Counted from the stretch's first letter, positions 24,817-32,769 are shown. The stretch is DNA of 64,000 bases from Streptomyces sp. H39-S7 (GCF_027158205.1 NZ_JAPVLU010000001.1:1-64000); one strand, 5' to 3'. Notes: generated by a model from the letters alone, not told the origin. Numbers and translations are program-made.

Positions 24817-25316
24817 TGCGCCCCGATCAGGACGGCTCGCCCCGTGACCTGTCCGGGGAGGGGCTCCTGGCTCGCCAGCGCTCGATTCTGACGTGGTGTG
24901 ATCTGCATCTGATGGCCACCGCCACCCTGACCTGGCTCATGGTCGACGACACCCGCACGGTTACGGCGGCCATGGCCGAAGTCCTTGCCGACCCCGACAA
25001 GACGCAGCAGCCGCCCCGCCCAGACCATGTCCCGAGCGGACTCCAAATCTCCAGCGGCCGCTGCCCACGAGGTATCACCGGCATGGATCGTGTCGAACTC
25101 GGCCTGCATCTCCTCGCCGAGCGTACCTGTGCCGCCGCCGCGGTAACCCACCAGTTGACCGAGAGCGCCGTCCGCGTCAAGTTGCACAGCGCGCTGAAGA
25201 TGCTGGCGGCCCCTTGCGACCCTCACCACCGGCAAACACTGCCCCCGGTCGTGGTCCCCGCGCCACCGGCACGCCGCAACTGGCCCGCGTCAGGCGGCGT
25301 GGCATGGGGCGTCTGA
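24813..25316 (+). CDS. Unknown protein with sigma region 4-like helices (167 aa)
   Basis: A protein of about 167 residues, coupled to the mini-ORF before it. The middle holds a helical segment, CDLHLMATATLTWLMVDDTR. Residues about 95-130 (DRVELGLHLLAERTCAAAAV, THQLTESAVRVKLHSALKML) resemble a sigma-70 region 4 helix-turn-helix, and the tail is Pro-rich. The location within a group of STAS and GAF-ANTAR genes fits a role in stress or sigma-factor regulation, but I do not recognise the family. It converges on the STAS gene at 25506-25844. Confidence 0.55.
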   Translation: MMRPDQDGSPRDLSGEGLLARQRSILTWCDLHLMATATLTWLMVDDTRTVTAAMAEVLADPDKTQQPPRPDHVPSGLQISSGRCPRGITGMDRVELGLHLLAERTCAAAAVTHQLTESAVRVKLHSALKMLAAPCDPHHRQTLPPVVVPAPPARRNWPASGGVAWGV

Positions 25317-25505
25317 TCTGCTCCGGAAGAACGTGGCGGGTCCCGGCCGAACAGGTAGGGCGCCCGGCTCGCACCGCCCTCGGGAAGCTCCGTGGGAGCA
25401 GGTCACGGTGGCAGATTTCGCAGGGCGATCGCGCAACCAGGGGCGGGTGGGCTGTGTTGCTCTCAACAGGGATCTGGCACACATTCCGTAGGTGGCCTTG
25501 GGCTG

Positions 25506-25844
25506 CTACGTCGGGTCGGTCAGCGGGAAGATGCGGAGCAGGTCGGCGAGGCGCAGGAGGCGCAGGGTGCGTGCGTCGGTGCAGATCAGCGAGAGGTGGC
25601 CGTGGCGTTCTTGCGAGCGGCGTCTGGCCCGGCACAGTAGGCCCAGGCTGCTGCAGTCGATGAAGGTGACGGCTCGCAGGTCCACCACGACATCGGGCCG
25701 GTGGCCTGCGGTAGCGGCGTCCAGGTGCTCGATCAGCTGGGGGGCCATGGCGAGGTCGATCTCCCCGTGCAGGGCGACCGTGGTACGGGTACCGATCGTG
25801 ACACTGCAGACCGATCCATCGGGCCGATGGTCACTGGAGGACAT
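25506..25844 (-). CDS. STAS-domain anti-sigma factor antagonist
   Basis: About 112 residues. A single STAS fold with VALHGEIDLAMAPQLIEHLD, the loop DLRAVTFIDCSSLGLLCRA, and a C-terminal strand-helix. The serine in IDCSS is at the usual phosphorylation position of SpoIIAA/RsbV-type antagonists, which bind anti-sigma kinases when unphosphorylated. The start is placed at the ATG at 25844, just before the domain; the frame is open to 25946. It is a paralogue of the STAS gene at 27615-28016. No anti-sigma kinase is encoded in this element, so its partner is likely chromosomal. Confidence 0.82.
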   Translation of the reverse strand: MSSSDHRPDGSVCSVTIGTRTTVALHGEIDLAMAPQLIEHLDAATAGHRPDVVVDLRAVTFIDCSSLGLLCRARRRSQERHGHLSLICTDARTLRLLRLADLLRIFPLTDPT

Positions 25845-26161
25845 GGCGCTCCCGGTTGTGATGTCACAACCTGGCTGCGCACGTGGCCCCCAGGACGGCA
25901 CCGGTGCGGCGCCGATTGCCACCAGGGGCCAGAGTGGATTGCCCACAGTCTATGAGCCTGGCACATGCGCCCAATAGGGCCATAGGGCCCGGTTAGCCCG
26001 GATAGGTGAATGGCAAATCCGTCAGTCGGGCGAGCGTAAGGACGGGCTCTTGCCGCCCATAATCGGTTACGGAATGTGCGTCAGAGCTGCCTACTCACCT
26101 ACGTAGCCAGGCGGTTGAGGTCCGTTGCCAGCGAAGGCGACCCTGATCGGTGACCATACGG
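25845..26161. other. Intergenic region upstream of the STAS gene
   Basis: About 317 bp between the end of the GAF-ANTAR operon and the STAS gene. Short inverted repeats are present (for example GGGCCATAGGGCCC near 25977), but no gene is supported. It should hold the STAS promoter on the minus strand. Confidence 0.4.
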
Positions 26162-26899
26162 TCAGGGCTTGGGGATCAAGGTGGTGTCCAAGCGGCCGTC
26201 GATGACCGCGTGAGCCAGGTCGGAGATGCGTAGGTTGTGGCTGCGGGCGTAAGCGCGCAGGGTGGCGAAGGCCCGGTCCGGTTCGGTGTTCCAGCGTTCG
26301 GCCAGGACGCCCTTCGCTTGTTCGATCACGACGCGGGAGTTGAGGGCGCTTTGCAGCTGTGCGTTCTCCAGGTGGGCATTGTCCAGGGTGCGTTGTTGGA
26401 GGATGGCGATGGTGGCGATGTCGGCCATCGCCTGCGCGAGGGCGACATCCTCGTCGGCCAAGTGGCCGGGTTCGGTGTGGAACAGGTTCAGGGCTCCGAC
26501 GATCCTGTCGCGTACCCGTAGCGGGACGGCGTGGGTGACGACGAAGCCCGATTCTGCCGCCCGGACCGCGAAGTCCGTCCACTGGACAGTGGTGGCCGGG
26601 TCCGTCAGGTCGACGTTGGCCCGGGCCGTCCCGGAGTGGTAGCAGTCCACGCATGGACCCTGGGCGTGCTGCAGTGTGAACAGCTCCAGCAATTGGGTGT
26701 TCTCGTCCGAGGCTGCGACGGCCTGCAGTTCGCCATGCAGGTCGGCCAGCAGGATGCCGGCCGCCGAGACGTCGAGTAGCTCCACGCAGCGGGTCGAGAG
26801 GCGTTGCAGGAAGTCGATGACGTCGAAGTCGTCGATCAGGGAGTCGGCCAGCTCCACGAAAATCTCCATCAGCCGCATCGTGCGGGCCATACCCATCAT
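26162..26899 (-). CDS. GAF-ANTAR domain regulator
   Basis: About 245 residues. A GAF domain (VELADSLIDDFDVIDFLQRL, then AAGILLADLHGELQAVAASDE and AVPLRVRDRIVGALNLFHTE) is followed by an ANTAR domain (ALNSRVVIEQAKGVLAERWN, then DRAFATLRAYARSHNLRISD). ANTAR domains bind paired RNA hairpins and act as antiterminators; the GAF part presumably senses a signal. The start ATG overlaps the stop of the upstream gene (ATGA). It is the last gene of the three-gene operon that begins with a STAS protein. Confidence 0.88.
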   Translation of the reverse strand: MMGMARTMRLMEIFVELADSLIDDFDVIDFLQRLSTRCVELLDVSAAGILLADLHGELQAVAASDENTQLLELFTLQHAQGPCVDCYHSGTARANVDLTDPATTVQWTDFAVRAAESGFVVTHAVPLRVRDRIVGALNLFHTEPGHLADEDVALAQAMADIATIAILQQRTLDNAHLENAQLQSALNSRVVIEQAKGVLAERWNTEPDRAFATLRAYARSHNLRISDLAHAVIDGRLDTTLIPKP

Positions 26900-27618
26900 C
26901 CCTCTCGAGTGTCGGACGACGGTGCGTCCGGATCCGGTGTGAAACGCAAGCGTCGTGCCACCACATCTGCGGCCACCTCGCGCAGCGGGCTTCCCTGGGC
27001 GTACGCGTGGGCCCGCAGCCGCAACAGTGCCTGCGCCAACGGCACCCCCAACTGAACGCTGAGCATCCCCGTCGCCTGGTGGACCTCCGCCCAATTCAGA
27101 TCCACGGAACTGCTTACATCCGCAGTCGGGCGTAGTTCGGAACCGTTACCGCTCAGATACCAGGCGGTCAAAGCAGCGGCCAGCATCGAGGCATCGGAGG
27201 CCTGCGAATCCAGCAGCGGCCCGGGGACGCTGCACCGCAAGGTCAGGGCCCCGACGCGGATCGCGCCCAAGCCCAGCGGGAAGCAGAACAGGCCTCCAAC
27301 CGGCAGGTCCGCTTCAGTGATCGCGGCGCGCAACGCCGGCCACTGATCCGGGCGGGCGGTGTGCAGGTCCGGGACGGTGATCGTGCAGTTCGTGCGGGCG
27401 CAATCGATTCCGGGCCCTTCCCCCAGGGTGAACTGCAAGTCCTCCAGCAGGGTACTGGCGGCGCTGTGAGACCAGAGGGGTTCCAGCCCATCACCGTCCA
27501 GGACCAACGACAGCGCCACACCGTCCACCCACAACGCGGTCGCGCACGCCGCCGCAAGGTCCCCGTGCCGCCCCAGATGCAGCCGCGTCAAGACATCCGC
27601 CATCCGGTCACCGATCAT
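26896..27618 (-). CDS. GAF-ANTAR-like regulator
   Basis: About 240 residues. A GAF-like domain (LAAACATALWVDGVALSLVL, then FCFPLGLGAIRVGALTLRCS) precedes an ANTAR-like C-terminal helix bundle (WAEVHQATGMLSVQLGVPLA, then QALLRLRAHAYAQGSPLREV). The usual basic residues of ANTAR helix 1 are partly replaced, so RNA binding is less certain than for its neighbour. It overlaps both neighbours by four bases. The three genes are probably co-translated and act in one pathway. Confidence 0.8.
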   Translation of the reverse strand: MIGDRMADVLTRLHLGRHGDLAAACATALWVDGVALSLVLDGDGLEPLWSHSAASTLLEDLQFTLGEGPGIDCARTNCTITVPDLHTARPDQWPALRAAITEADLPVGGLFCFPLGLGAIRVGALTLRCSVPGPLLDSQASDASMLAAALTAWYLSGNGSELRPTADVSSSVDLNWAEVHQATGMLSVQLGVPLAQALLRLRAHAYAQGSPLREVAADVVARRLRFTPDPDAPSSDTREG

Positions 27619-28016
27619 CGGCGCAGCCTCCGGTAACCCAGCACCAGCCGCACATACCCGAGCGGGTGCGGGGGCCAATGGCAACAGGCATCGGCGATGG
27701 TGGCGTAGGGCGGGAAGATTGTGGTCATTTCCACTGTGTCGAAGAGCCGACGGATGTCGGGCGCGTCGTACACCAGGCGCAACCAGCCGCCTGCGCTCAC
27801 GCACTTCGCGCGGGCCGTGCACAACTCCCGCAGGGCGGTGCAGTCCATGAACGTCACCGCCCGCAGATCCACGACCAACTCCGGTCTGAGGGGATCGGCG
27901 CAAGCGCGACGAAGGACCGTCCCGAAGGAGGGGACAGTATCCAGGTCCAGCTCACCGCGCAGCTTCACGATCTGGCACCGCCGCTGTTGGACTGGCTGCT
28001 CACTCGTGATCGTCAT
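27615..28016 (-). CDS. STAS-domain protein, first gene of GAF-ANTAR operon
   Basis: About 133 residues. The STAS core is visible: KLRGELDLDTVPSFGTVLRR, then VVDLRAVTFMDCTALRELCT. The usual phospho-acceptor serine is replaced by threonine (MDCTA). The C-terminus carries an additional 25-residue extension. The ATG at 28016 follows GAGGTG at a suitable distance. The region upstream carries the conserved block shared with 24628-24689. The protein is likely an anti-sigma antagonist or a phospho-switch feeding the two GAF-ANTAR proteins. Confidence 0.8.
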   Translation of the reverse strand: MTITSEQPVQQRRCQIVKLRGELDLDTVPSFGTVLRRACADPLRPELVVDLRAVTFMDCTALRELCTARAKCVSAGGWLRLVYDAPDIRRLFDTVEMTTIFPPYATIADACCHWPPHPLGYVRLVLGYRRLRR

Positions 28017-28039
28017 CAGTGCCCACCTCTGGGAGTCCT

Positions 28040-28099
28040 CGCGTCCGACCGGACATGCCAGGGTCAAGGGCACTCACCCCCATCATGGGCCCTTCGACC
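28040..28099 (-). promoter_or_regulatory. Conserved upstream block, copy 2
   Basis: Counterpart of 24628-24689 on the opposite strand. On the plus strand the two copies share GGACATGCCAGGG, GGCACTCAC and CCCATCATGG, roughly 85 percent identical over 60 bp by eye. It sits directly upstream of the STAS-GAF-ANTAR operon. Confidence 0.55.
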
Positions 28100-28192
28100 C
28101 GTGATGGGGGGAATCCAAGGAAACCGAGACCAGCGCTTCACCCAGAAATGTTGGCGGGCCCACACGAGAGCCCAGACTGCCCCATCCGGGGG

Positions 28193-28417
28193 CTATTCGG
28201 TTTCTGCACGCGGCGACGAGGTGGGACTCGGGCTCGCCGACGCTGGCCCGCCCAAGCGAGCAAGACTGGTCCGAGCCCGACGGGAAGACGGGGCCATGGT
28301 TGGGGCATCTCCTAGATCGACGCCCAACGTGTCCGCCAACTCCCTCAACGCCTTCTCAGGGATCCGAGGTGCCTTTGCGGCCTGTTCTTCCACCCAACGG
28401 TTGATGATTTCGTCCAT
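28193..28417 (-). CDS. Small helical protein near the element's right end (74 aa)
   Basis: About 74 residues, starting MDEIINRWVEEQAAKAPRIP and continuing EKALRELADTLGVDL, with a Ser/Pro/Arg tail. The helical segment matches that of the 47-residue protein at 12562-12705 (pattern I..W.EEQA..APR...E.L..L). Such small proteins are common beside actinobacterial integrases. It ends only 44 bp from the right attachment repeat. The start at 28417 is chosen because the alignment begins there. Confidence 0.55.
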   Translation of the reverse strand: MDEIINRWVEEQAAKAPRIPEKALRELADTLGVDLGDAPTMAPSSRRARTSLARLGGPASASPSPTSSPRAETE

Positions 28418-28460
28418 GTCGTCTCTGACCTGCGCTTCCTGCACTGGTTGGTGACAACAT

Positions 28461-28471
28461 CGGTAACCCGA
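28461..28471. repeat. attR core candidate of element 1
   Basis: CGGTAACCCGA, the second copy of the 11-bp repeat at 10895-10905. Flanking bases differ on both sides, which delimits the identity. Joining the outer flanks reconstructs a topA upstream region next to the small membrane gene at 28535. Confidence 0.7.
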
Positions 28472-28534
28472 CAACCGTCATTCCTGCCGCACGGCCCGAC
28501 CGCTCTGTCCGTTTCCGGGCCGCGTGACATGCGC

Positions 28535-28729
28535 TTATACCTGTACGAGACACCAGACGCCGGCGAGCAGCGAGACCGCCCCGAAAAGAATGGTCAGAAC
28601 CGCGCCCGCGGGGCCACCGCCCTGGGTCACCGGCGCCCGTCCCGCCGTGCGCGCCCCCGCCCAGACCAGAAGCGCCGCCCCGAACAGCGCGAAGACCATT
28701 CCGGCGAACAGTGCGGGTGTGCGCTCCAT
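28535..28729 (-). CDS. Small two-helix membrane protein (64 aa)
   Basis: A 64-residue protein with two hydrophobic helices, ALFAGMVFALFGAALLVWAG and AVLTILFGAVSLLAGVWCLV, joined by a short polar loop. It belongs to the chromosomal side of the integration site and, without element 1, would be the gene directly upstream of topA on the same strand. The function is unknown. Confidence 0.65.
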   Translation of the reverse strand: MERTPALFAGMVFALFGAALLVWAGARTAGRAPVTQGGGPAGAVLTILFGAVSLLAGVWCLVQV

Positions 28730-29061
28730 GCCCGTCCCCTTCTATATGACCTTCCGCACGGCGTTCTCGCGGCTCGCGCCGGAGACTCGCACCTCCGTAC
28801 GGCGTCCGGGCGAATACCAGGTGAATGGCGGCGGACAAGCGAGCGCTACATCACATCGAGCGAGGCCCGTTTGCGATCACCGCGTTCGAAGGGCGCGTCG
28901 GTGCCCTCGGGGAAGCGACGCCTCGTCACGTTGTCCGGGGATCAACCCCCCATTCTGCCCCGGGCGGGACGGGCACTGGGGCGAACTGGAAAGATGTGCG
29001 GCGTCGACCGCAACCGCCGTGTCCGACGCCCGACGTTTCTCAGCAGGGGGAGCCACCCGCC
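28730..29061. other. Divergent intergenic region
   Basis: About 332 bp between the divergent small membrane gene and the TM2 gene. No gene or strong repeat is seen; it should carry promoters for both directions. Confidence 0.4.
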
Positions 29062-29511
29062 ATGTCCGACCAGAACCCGTACGGCCAGCCGCAGGACCCG
29101 CAGCAGCAGCCGGGCGCGGCATACGGCTACCCGCAGTACGGCCAGCCGCAGCAGCCCCCGCAGAACCCGTACGGCCAGCCCGGCGGCCAGCCCGGCTACG
29201 GCTACCCGCAGCAGCCGGGCATGCAGCCCGGTTACGCGCAGCCCGGCGCGTACACCGGCGACCCGGCCGCGCCGTACGGCTACGACCCCTACGGCCGCCC
29301 GTACTCCGACAAGTCGAAGGTGACGGCGGGGCTGCTCTCGCTGTTCCTGGGCGGCTTCGGCGTGGGCCGGTTCTACACCGGCCACATCGGCATGGCCCTC
29401 GGCCAGCTCTTCACGCTCGGCGGCTGCGGTGTCTGGTCGCTGATCGACGGCATCATCCTGCTGACCGGCAACAACAACACCGACGCCCAGGGCCGCGTCC
29501 TGCGTGGCTGA
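29062..29511 (+). CDS. TM2-domain membrane protein with Pro/Gln/Tyr-rich N-terminus
   Basis: About 149 residues. The first half is a low-complexity repeat of NPYGQP, QPGYGYPQQPG and similar units. The second half is a TM2 domain: SKVTAGLLSLFLGGFGVGRF, a conserved YTGHIG turn, then GQLFTLGGCGVWSLIDGIIL. TM2 domains are two membrane helices joined by a short loop, of unknown function. The downstream DUF2752 gene overlaps by eight bases, and a second TM2 gene follows at 30060. Confidence 0.85.
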   Translation: MSDQNPYGQPQDPQQQPGAAYGYPQYGQPQQPPQNPYGQPGGQPGYGYPQQPGMQPGYAQPGAYTGDPAAPYGYDPYGRPYSDKSKVTAGLLSLFLGGFGVGRFYTGHIGMALGQLFTLGGCGVWSLIDGIILLTGNNNTDAQGRVLRG

Positions 29512-29914
29512 AACCCGTCTGCGGCCGACCGCCGGCCGGGTGCGGCGCCTCGTCTCGCACCCGGCCGCGGTCCCGCTCGCGCTCCTCGCGGGCGCCGGGT
29601 ACTTGTGGACCACCAACCCGCACGAGCCGGGGCACCTGTTGCCGCGCTGCCCCTTCAACTGGGCGACGGGGCTGCTCTGTCCAGGGTGCGGTGCGACGCG
29701 CATGGTCTATGACCTGATGCACGGTGATATGTCCGGCGCCTTCCATGACAACGCCGCCCTGTTCGTCATCGCTCCGGTGGGCCTGTACCTCTACGGCCGC
29801 TGGCTGGTGGAGGGGTTGCGCGGCCGGTCGTACCGGCCGGTCGTACCGGGCCGGTACCAGGCGGTCGTCATCGGCGCCGCGTTGATCTGGGGTGTACTGC
29901 GCAATATCAATTAG
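29504..29914 (+). CDS. DUF2752 membrane protein
   Basis: About 136 residues with the DUF2752 signature: FNWATGLLCPGCGATRMVYD, in which CPGCGATR is the hallmark, followed by a hydrophobic helix (ALFVIAPVGLYLYGRWLVEG). The GTG start overlaps the stop of the TM2 gene. TM2 and DUF2752 genes are commonly adjacent in Streptomyces; the biochemical role is unknown. Confidence 0.85.
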   Translation: MAETRLRPTAGRVRRLVSHPAAVPLALLAGAGYLWTTNPHEPGHLLPRCPFNWATGLLCPGCGATRMVYDLMHGDMSGAFHDNAALFVIAPVGLYLYGRWLVEGLRGRSYRPVVPGRYQAVVIGAALIWGVLRNIN

Positions 29915-30059
29915 CACGCATCTGATCACAATTCCATGAAGTCGGGTCGAATGATGTGACTCCCGGTAGGCGTTGCTGCCAAGATCAGGCCACGCATCGG
30001 GGGGCGGAGCACCTACGCACGTCCCGTTGGTGTCTCGTCCCCTACGCAAGGAGCCATCC

Positions 30060-30323
30060 ATGGCCACCCCCACGCCCGACGCCCCGTTCGGTTACGACCC
30101 GCAGGGCCGTCCGCTCTCGGACAAGTCCAAGATCACCGCGGGCCTGCTGCAGCTCTTCCTCGGCACCCTCGGCATCGGACGTTTCTACACCGGCCACACC
30201 GGCATGGCCCTCGGCCAGCTCTTCACCCTCGGCGGCTGCGGCATCTGGTCGTTCATCGACGCCATCATCTTCTTCACCAGCAAGGACCGCACCGATTCCA
30301 ACGGTCGTGTGCTGCAGGGCTGA
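30060..30323 (+). CDS. TM2-domain membrane protein (87 aa)
   Basis: An 87-residue paralogue of the TM2 gene at 29062, without the low-complexity N-terminus: FGYDPQGRPLSDKSKITAG, then the helices LLQLFLGTLGIGRFYTG and GQLFTLGGCGIWSFIDAI. An excellent ribosome site (AAGGAG, six bases, ATG) supports the start. It probably arose by duplication. Confidence 0.88.
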   Translation: MATPTPDAPFGYDPQGRPLSDKSKITAGLLQLFLGTLGIGRFYTGHTGMALGQLFTLGGCGIWSFIDAIIFFTSKDRTDSNGRVLQG

Positions 30324-30343
30324 GTCCCCCGCTGACCGCTCCG

Positions 30344-30384
30344 CCTCGGCCCGCTCCCGTTCTCCGCACGGGAGCGGGCCGAGG
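30344..30384. terminator. Bidirectional terminator
   Basis: Perfect 17-bp stem at 30344-30360 and 30368-30384 with a seven-base loop TCTCCGC. It lies between two convergent genes (TM2 and methyltransferase) and can serve both. Confidence 0.85.
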
Positions 30385-30409
30385 TGCGTTGCAGCGTCCG
30401 GACGTCCCG

Positions 30410-31939
30410 TCAGTCCTCGATCGGGTCCAGGAAGGCCTGTTCGACGAGGAGCCGGATCGAGTCCGGCGTACGGTCGCGCAGTATCACCGGGTCCTCCCCC
30501 AGCAACTGCGCGATGGCGTCCAGGATCCGGCCGGCCGGCAGCGTCCCGTCGCACACGCCCGCGAACCCCGCGCCGACCGTGTCGACCTTGGTGGCGCGCC
30601 GCATCCCGCGGTTGGCACGCAGCACCACGTGCTCCGGGTCCTCGGCACCCGGCAGGCCCACCTGTTCCTGCACCACCTCGTCGGCGAGCCGGAAGCGCGC
30701 TTCCAGCAGGGCCGCGTCGTCGTGGGTGCGCAGGAAGTCCTGGCGGACGAACCAGTCCTTGATGTGCGCGCCGAGCGGCTGCTCCACCGGGTGCGGCCAT
30801 TCCTCGGCGGTGATCGCCGGCCGGTCCGAGCCCGACTTGCGCAGGGTGATCCAGCCGAAGCCGATGCCCTTGACCTTGCGCTGCTCGAACTCGTCCAGCC
30901 AGGCGTCGTAGCGGGCCGCGTACCGCTCGGGGTCGTCGCGGTGATCGCCGCCGTCGCGCAGCCACAACTCGGCGTACTGGGTGATGTCCTGCACCTCGCG
31001 CTGCACGATCCAGGCGTCGCAGCCGCGCGGCACCCAGCCGGCCAGCCGCTCCCGCCAGTCCTCGCCTTCGGTGTGCTGCCAGTTGGCGAGGAGCTGGCAG
31101 TAGCCGCCGTCGTTGAGGTGCGCGGCGGACTGCTGGACGAGGGTGCGGCAGAGATCGTCACCGCGCATCCCGCCGTCGCGGTACGTGAAGCGGCCCGCCG
31201 GGGAGATGACGAACGGCGGGTTGGACACGATCAGGTCGAAGCGGTCCTCGCCGACCGGATCGAAGAGGCTGCCCTGCCGCAGATCGGCCTCCGGCGCGCC
31301 GGAGAGCGCGAGGGTGAGGCGCGCGAAGTGCAGGGCGCGCGCGTTCACGTCGGTCGCGGTGACGCGGGTGGAGTGCCGGGAGGCGTGCAGCGCCTGGACG
31401 CCCGAGCCGGTGCCGAGGTCGAGGGCGGAGCCCGCCGGGTCGCGGATCGTGAGCCCCGCGAGCGTCGTGGAGGCCCCTCCGACGCCCAGCACCAGGTCCG
31501 CCCGGTCCACGCCGGGCGCCGTGCCGATGCCGGCTGCGCCGCCCACGGCGCAGCCGAGGTCCGAGACGATCCACCAATCCTCGCCGCCGTCTCCCGCGTA
31601 CGGGCGTACGTCCACGGTGGCGCGCAGTTCGTCGCCGTCCCTGACCAGCCAGCCGTCGGCGAGGCACACCTCGACGGGCAGGGCGGCGCGCAGCCGCTCG
31701 TGGGCCACCGGCCGCTGCAGCAGGAAGAGCCGCACCAGCGACTCCAGCGGGCTGCCGCCGCGGGTGGCGCGCAGCGCGGGCACGGTCTCGGCCCTGGACA
31801 GGGCCGCGTAAGCGGTGGCGCCGAGCAGATCGAGGCAGCCGTCGGCGGTGAAGGCGGCGGCCCGCAGGGCGTCACGCAGCTGTTCCGCGTGATCCGGGGC
31901 GGGGAGGGGCGGGGCGCTGGAGAGGGGCGGGGTACTCAC
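30410..31939 (-). CDS. HemK/PrmC-like N5-methyltransferase
   Basis: About 509 residues. The SAM-binding motif LDLGTGSGVQALHASRH and the catalytic NPPF of LIVSNPPFVISP define an N6/N5-type methyltransferase related to HemK/PrmC/RlmG. An N-terminal alpha/beta region (residues about 1-135) and a long C-terminal extension ending DRTPDSIRLLVEQAF are typical of the actinobacterial members. The target could be a protein Gln or an RNA base; which one is not clear. The GTG at 31939 is the start. Convergent with the TM2 gene. Confidence 0.82.
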   Translation of the reverse strand: MSTPPLSSAPPLPAPDHAEQLRDALRAAAFTADGCLDLLGATAYAALSRAETVPALRATRGGSPLESLVRLFLLQRPVAHERLRAALPVEVCLADGWLVRDGDELRATVDVRPYAGDGGEDWWIVSDLGCAVGGAAGIGTAPGVDRADLVLGVGGASTTLAGLTIRDPAGSALDLGTGSGVQALHASRHSTRVTATDVNARALHFARLTLALSGAPEADLRQGSLFDPVGEDRFDLIVSNPPFVISPAGRFTYRDGGMRGDDLCRTLVQQSAAHLNDGGYCQLLANWQHTEGEDWRERLAGWVPRGCDAWIVQREVQDITQYAELWLRDGGDHRDDPERYAARYDAWLDEFEQRKVKGIGFGWITLRKSGSDRPAITAEEWPHPVEQPLGAHIKDWFVRQDFLRTHDDAALLEARFRLADEVVQEQVGLPGAEDPEHVVLRANRGMRRATKVDTVGAGFAGVCDGTLPAGRILDAIAQLLGEDPVILRDRTPDSIRLLVEQAFLDPIED

Positions 31940-31963
31940 GCTTCCATTGTCGCGGAACGAGCG

Positions 31964-32049
31964 CGGCCCGGCGCCCTCGGAGGGGCGCCGGGCCGTGTCG
32001 GATCGCCGGGATCAGGTGAGGCGGCCGCCGACCGCGTGCGGTCGGCGGC
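31964..32049 (-). terminator. Tandem terminator hairpins after the lipoprotein gene
   Basis: Two perfect hairpins: 13 bp (31964-31976 with 31983-31995, CGGCCCGGCGCCC arm) and 12 bp (32024-32035 with 32038-32049, GCCGCCGACCGC arm). They fill the gap between the lipoprotein stop and the methyltransferase start. Confidence 0.75.
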
Positions 32050-32058
32050 GTGCCCCGG

Positions 32059-32631
32059 TCAGGTCGCGGACGGTGAGACCGGCGGGGCCGAGGCCGGTGA
32101 CTTGCAGCCGGTCTGGTTGGCCATCGACTTGCCGACCTCACCCTTGCGCAGGGTGTTGAGAGCCGCCTCGGCGGTCTTGTTGGCCGTGTCCGCCTCCGCC
32201 GAGGCGGCGGTGAGGCCGTCGGCGAACTTCCCCTGGTCCGTGGTGTCGAGACCGTCCACCTTGGCCTTCACCGACGCGTAGGCGGTGGAAGCCTTGGTGA
32301 GGTCGGCGACGGTCGCCTTCTGCTGGGCCGCGCCGTCGTCGACCGGTGGCGCCCCGGCCTTGCTCACGATGTCCGCGAGCGCCTTGTACGCCTCGGAGAT
32401 CTGCTCGAAGGCCGCGGAGTCCGCCGCCTTCACATCCGCGGGCTTGCCGTTCTTGTCGACCTTCGTGATGGCCGTGTTCGCGTCGTTGATCTGCTTGGTC
32501 TGTGCCGAGGCCTGGTCGCAGACGGTCTTCGCCCAGGCGTCCAGCTGGTCGTTCGAGTCGTCGCTGCCGCATCCCGTCAATGCCAGGAGCAGAGCGGCAC
32601 CGGACAGCGCGCCCACGAGCTTCTTCTTCAC
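32059..32631 (-). CDS. Small secreted lipoprotein
   Basis: About 190 residues with a lipoprotein signal: KKKLVGALSGAALLLALTGC, so lipidation would occur on the Cys of LTGC. The mature part is helical (AWAKTVCDQASAQTKQIND, then AFEQISEAYKALADIVSKA). It is an Ala/Lys/Asp-rich extracellular lipoprotein without a recognised enzyme motif. The GTG at 32631 is chosen because GGAAGGGA lies eight bases upstream; an ATG at 32649 is also possible. It follows hppA on the same strand but a strong terminator separates them. Confidence 0.8.
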   Translation of the reverse strand: MKKKLVGALSGAALLLALTGCGSDDSNDQLDAWAKTVCDQASAQTKQINDANTAITKVDKNGKPADVKAADSAAFEQISEAYKALADIVSKAGAPPVDDGAAQQKATVADLTKASTAYASVKAKVDGLDTTDQGKFADGLTAASAEADTANKTAEAALNTLRKGEVGKSMANQTGCKSPASAPPVSPSAT

Positions 32632-32769
32632 CGGTTGTGTCCCTTCCATGGCTCTACGGCCCCGGAACTTACACGCCAAATGGGTGTCGACCACGAGTCC
32701 GAAGGACGATTCATCCTTTGATCAAGCCATTTGTACCAAGGAACAGGCGGTGTCGCCGCTCACGAGCAC

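Larger units (their letters stand above)
10895..28471. mobile_element. Element 1: AICE-type integrative conjugative element
   Basis: A 17.6-kb insertion between topA and the small membrane gene at 28535-28729. It has an integrase at the left end, a replication initiator, a DUF2637 spread protein, a single TraB-type DNA translocase and a GntR repressor. This is the hallmark set of actinomycete integrative and conjugative elements, which move double-stranded DNA through one FtsK-like pump. The integrase is a large serine recombinase, not the tyrosine type of pSAM2 or SLP1. An 11-bp direct repeat CGGTAACCCGA marks both ends. The right two thirds is cargo: glyoxalase-fold protein, TPR regulator, RiPP-like pair, STAS and GAF-ANTAR genes. 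Whether all cargo arrived in one event cannot be judged from the sequence. Confidence 0.8.
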
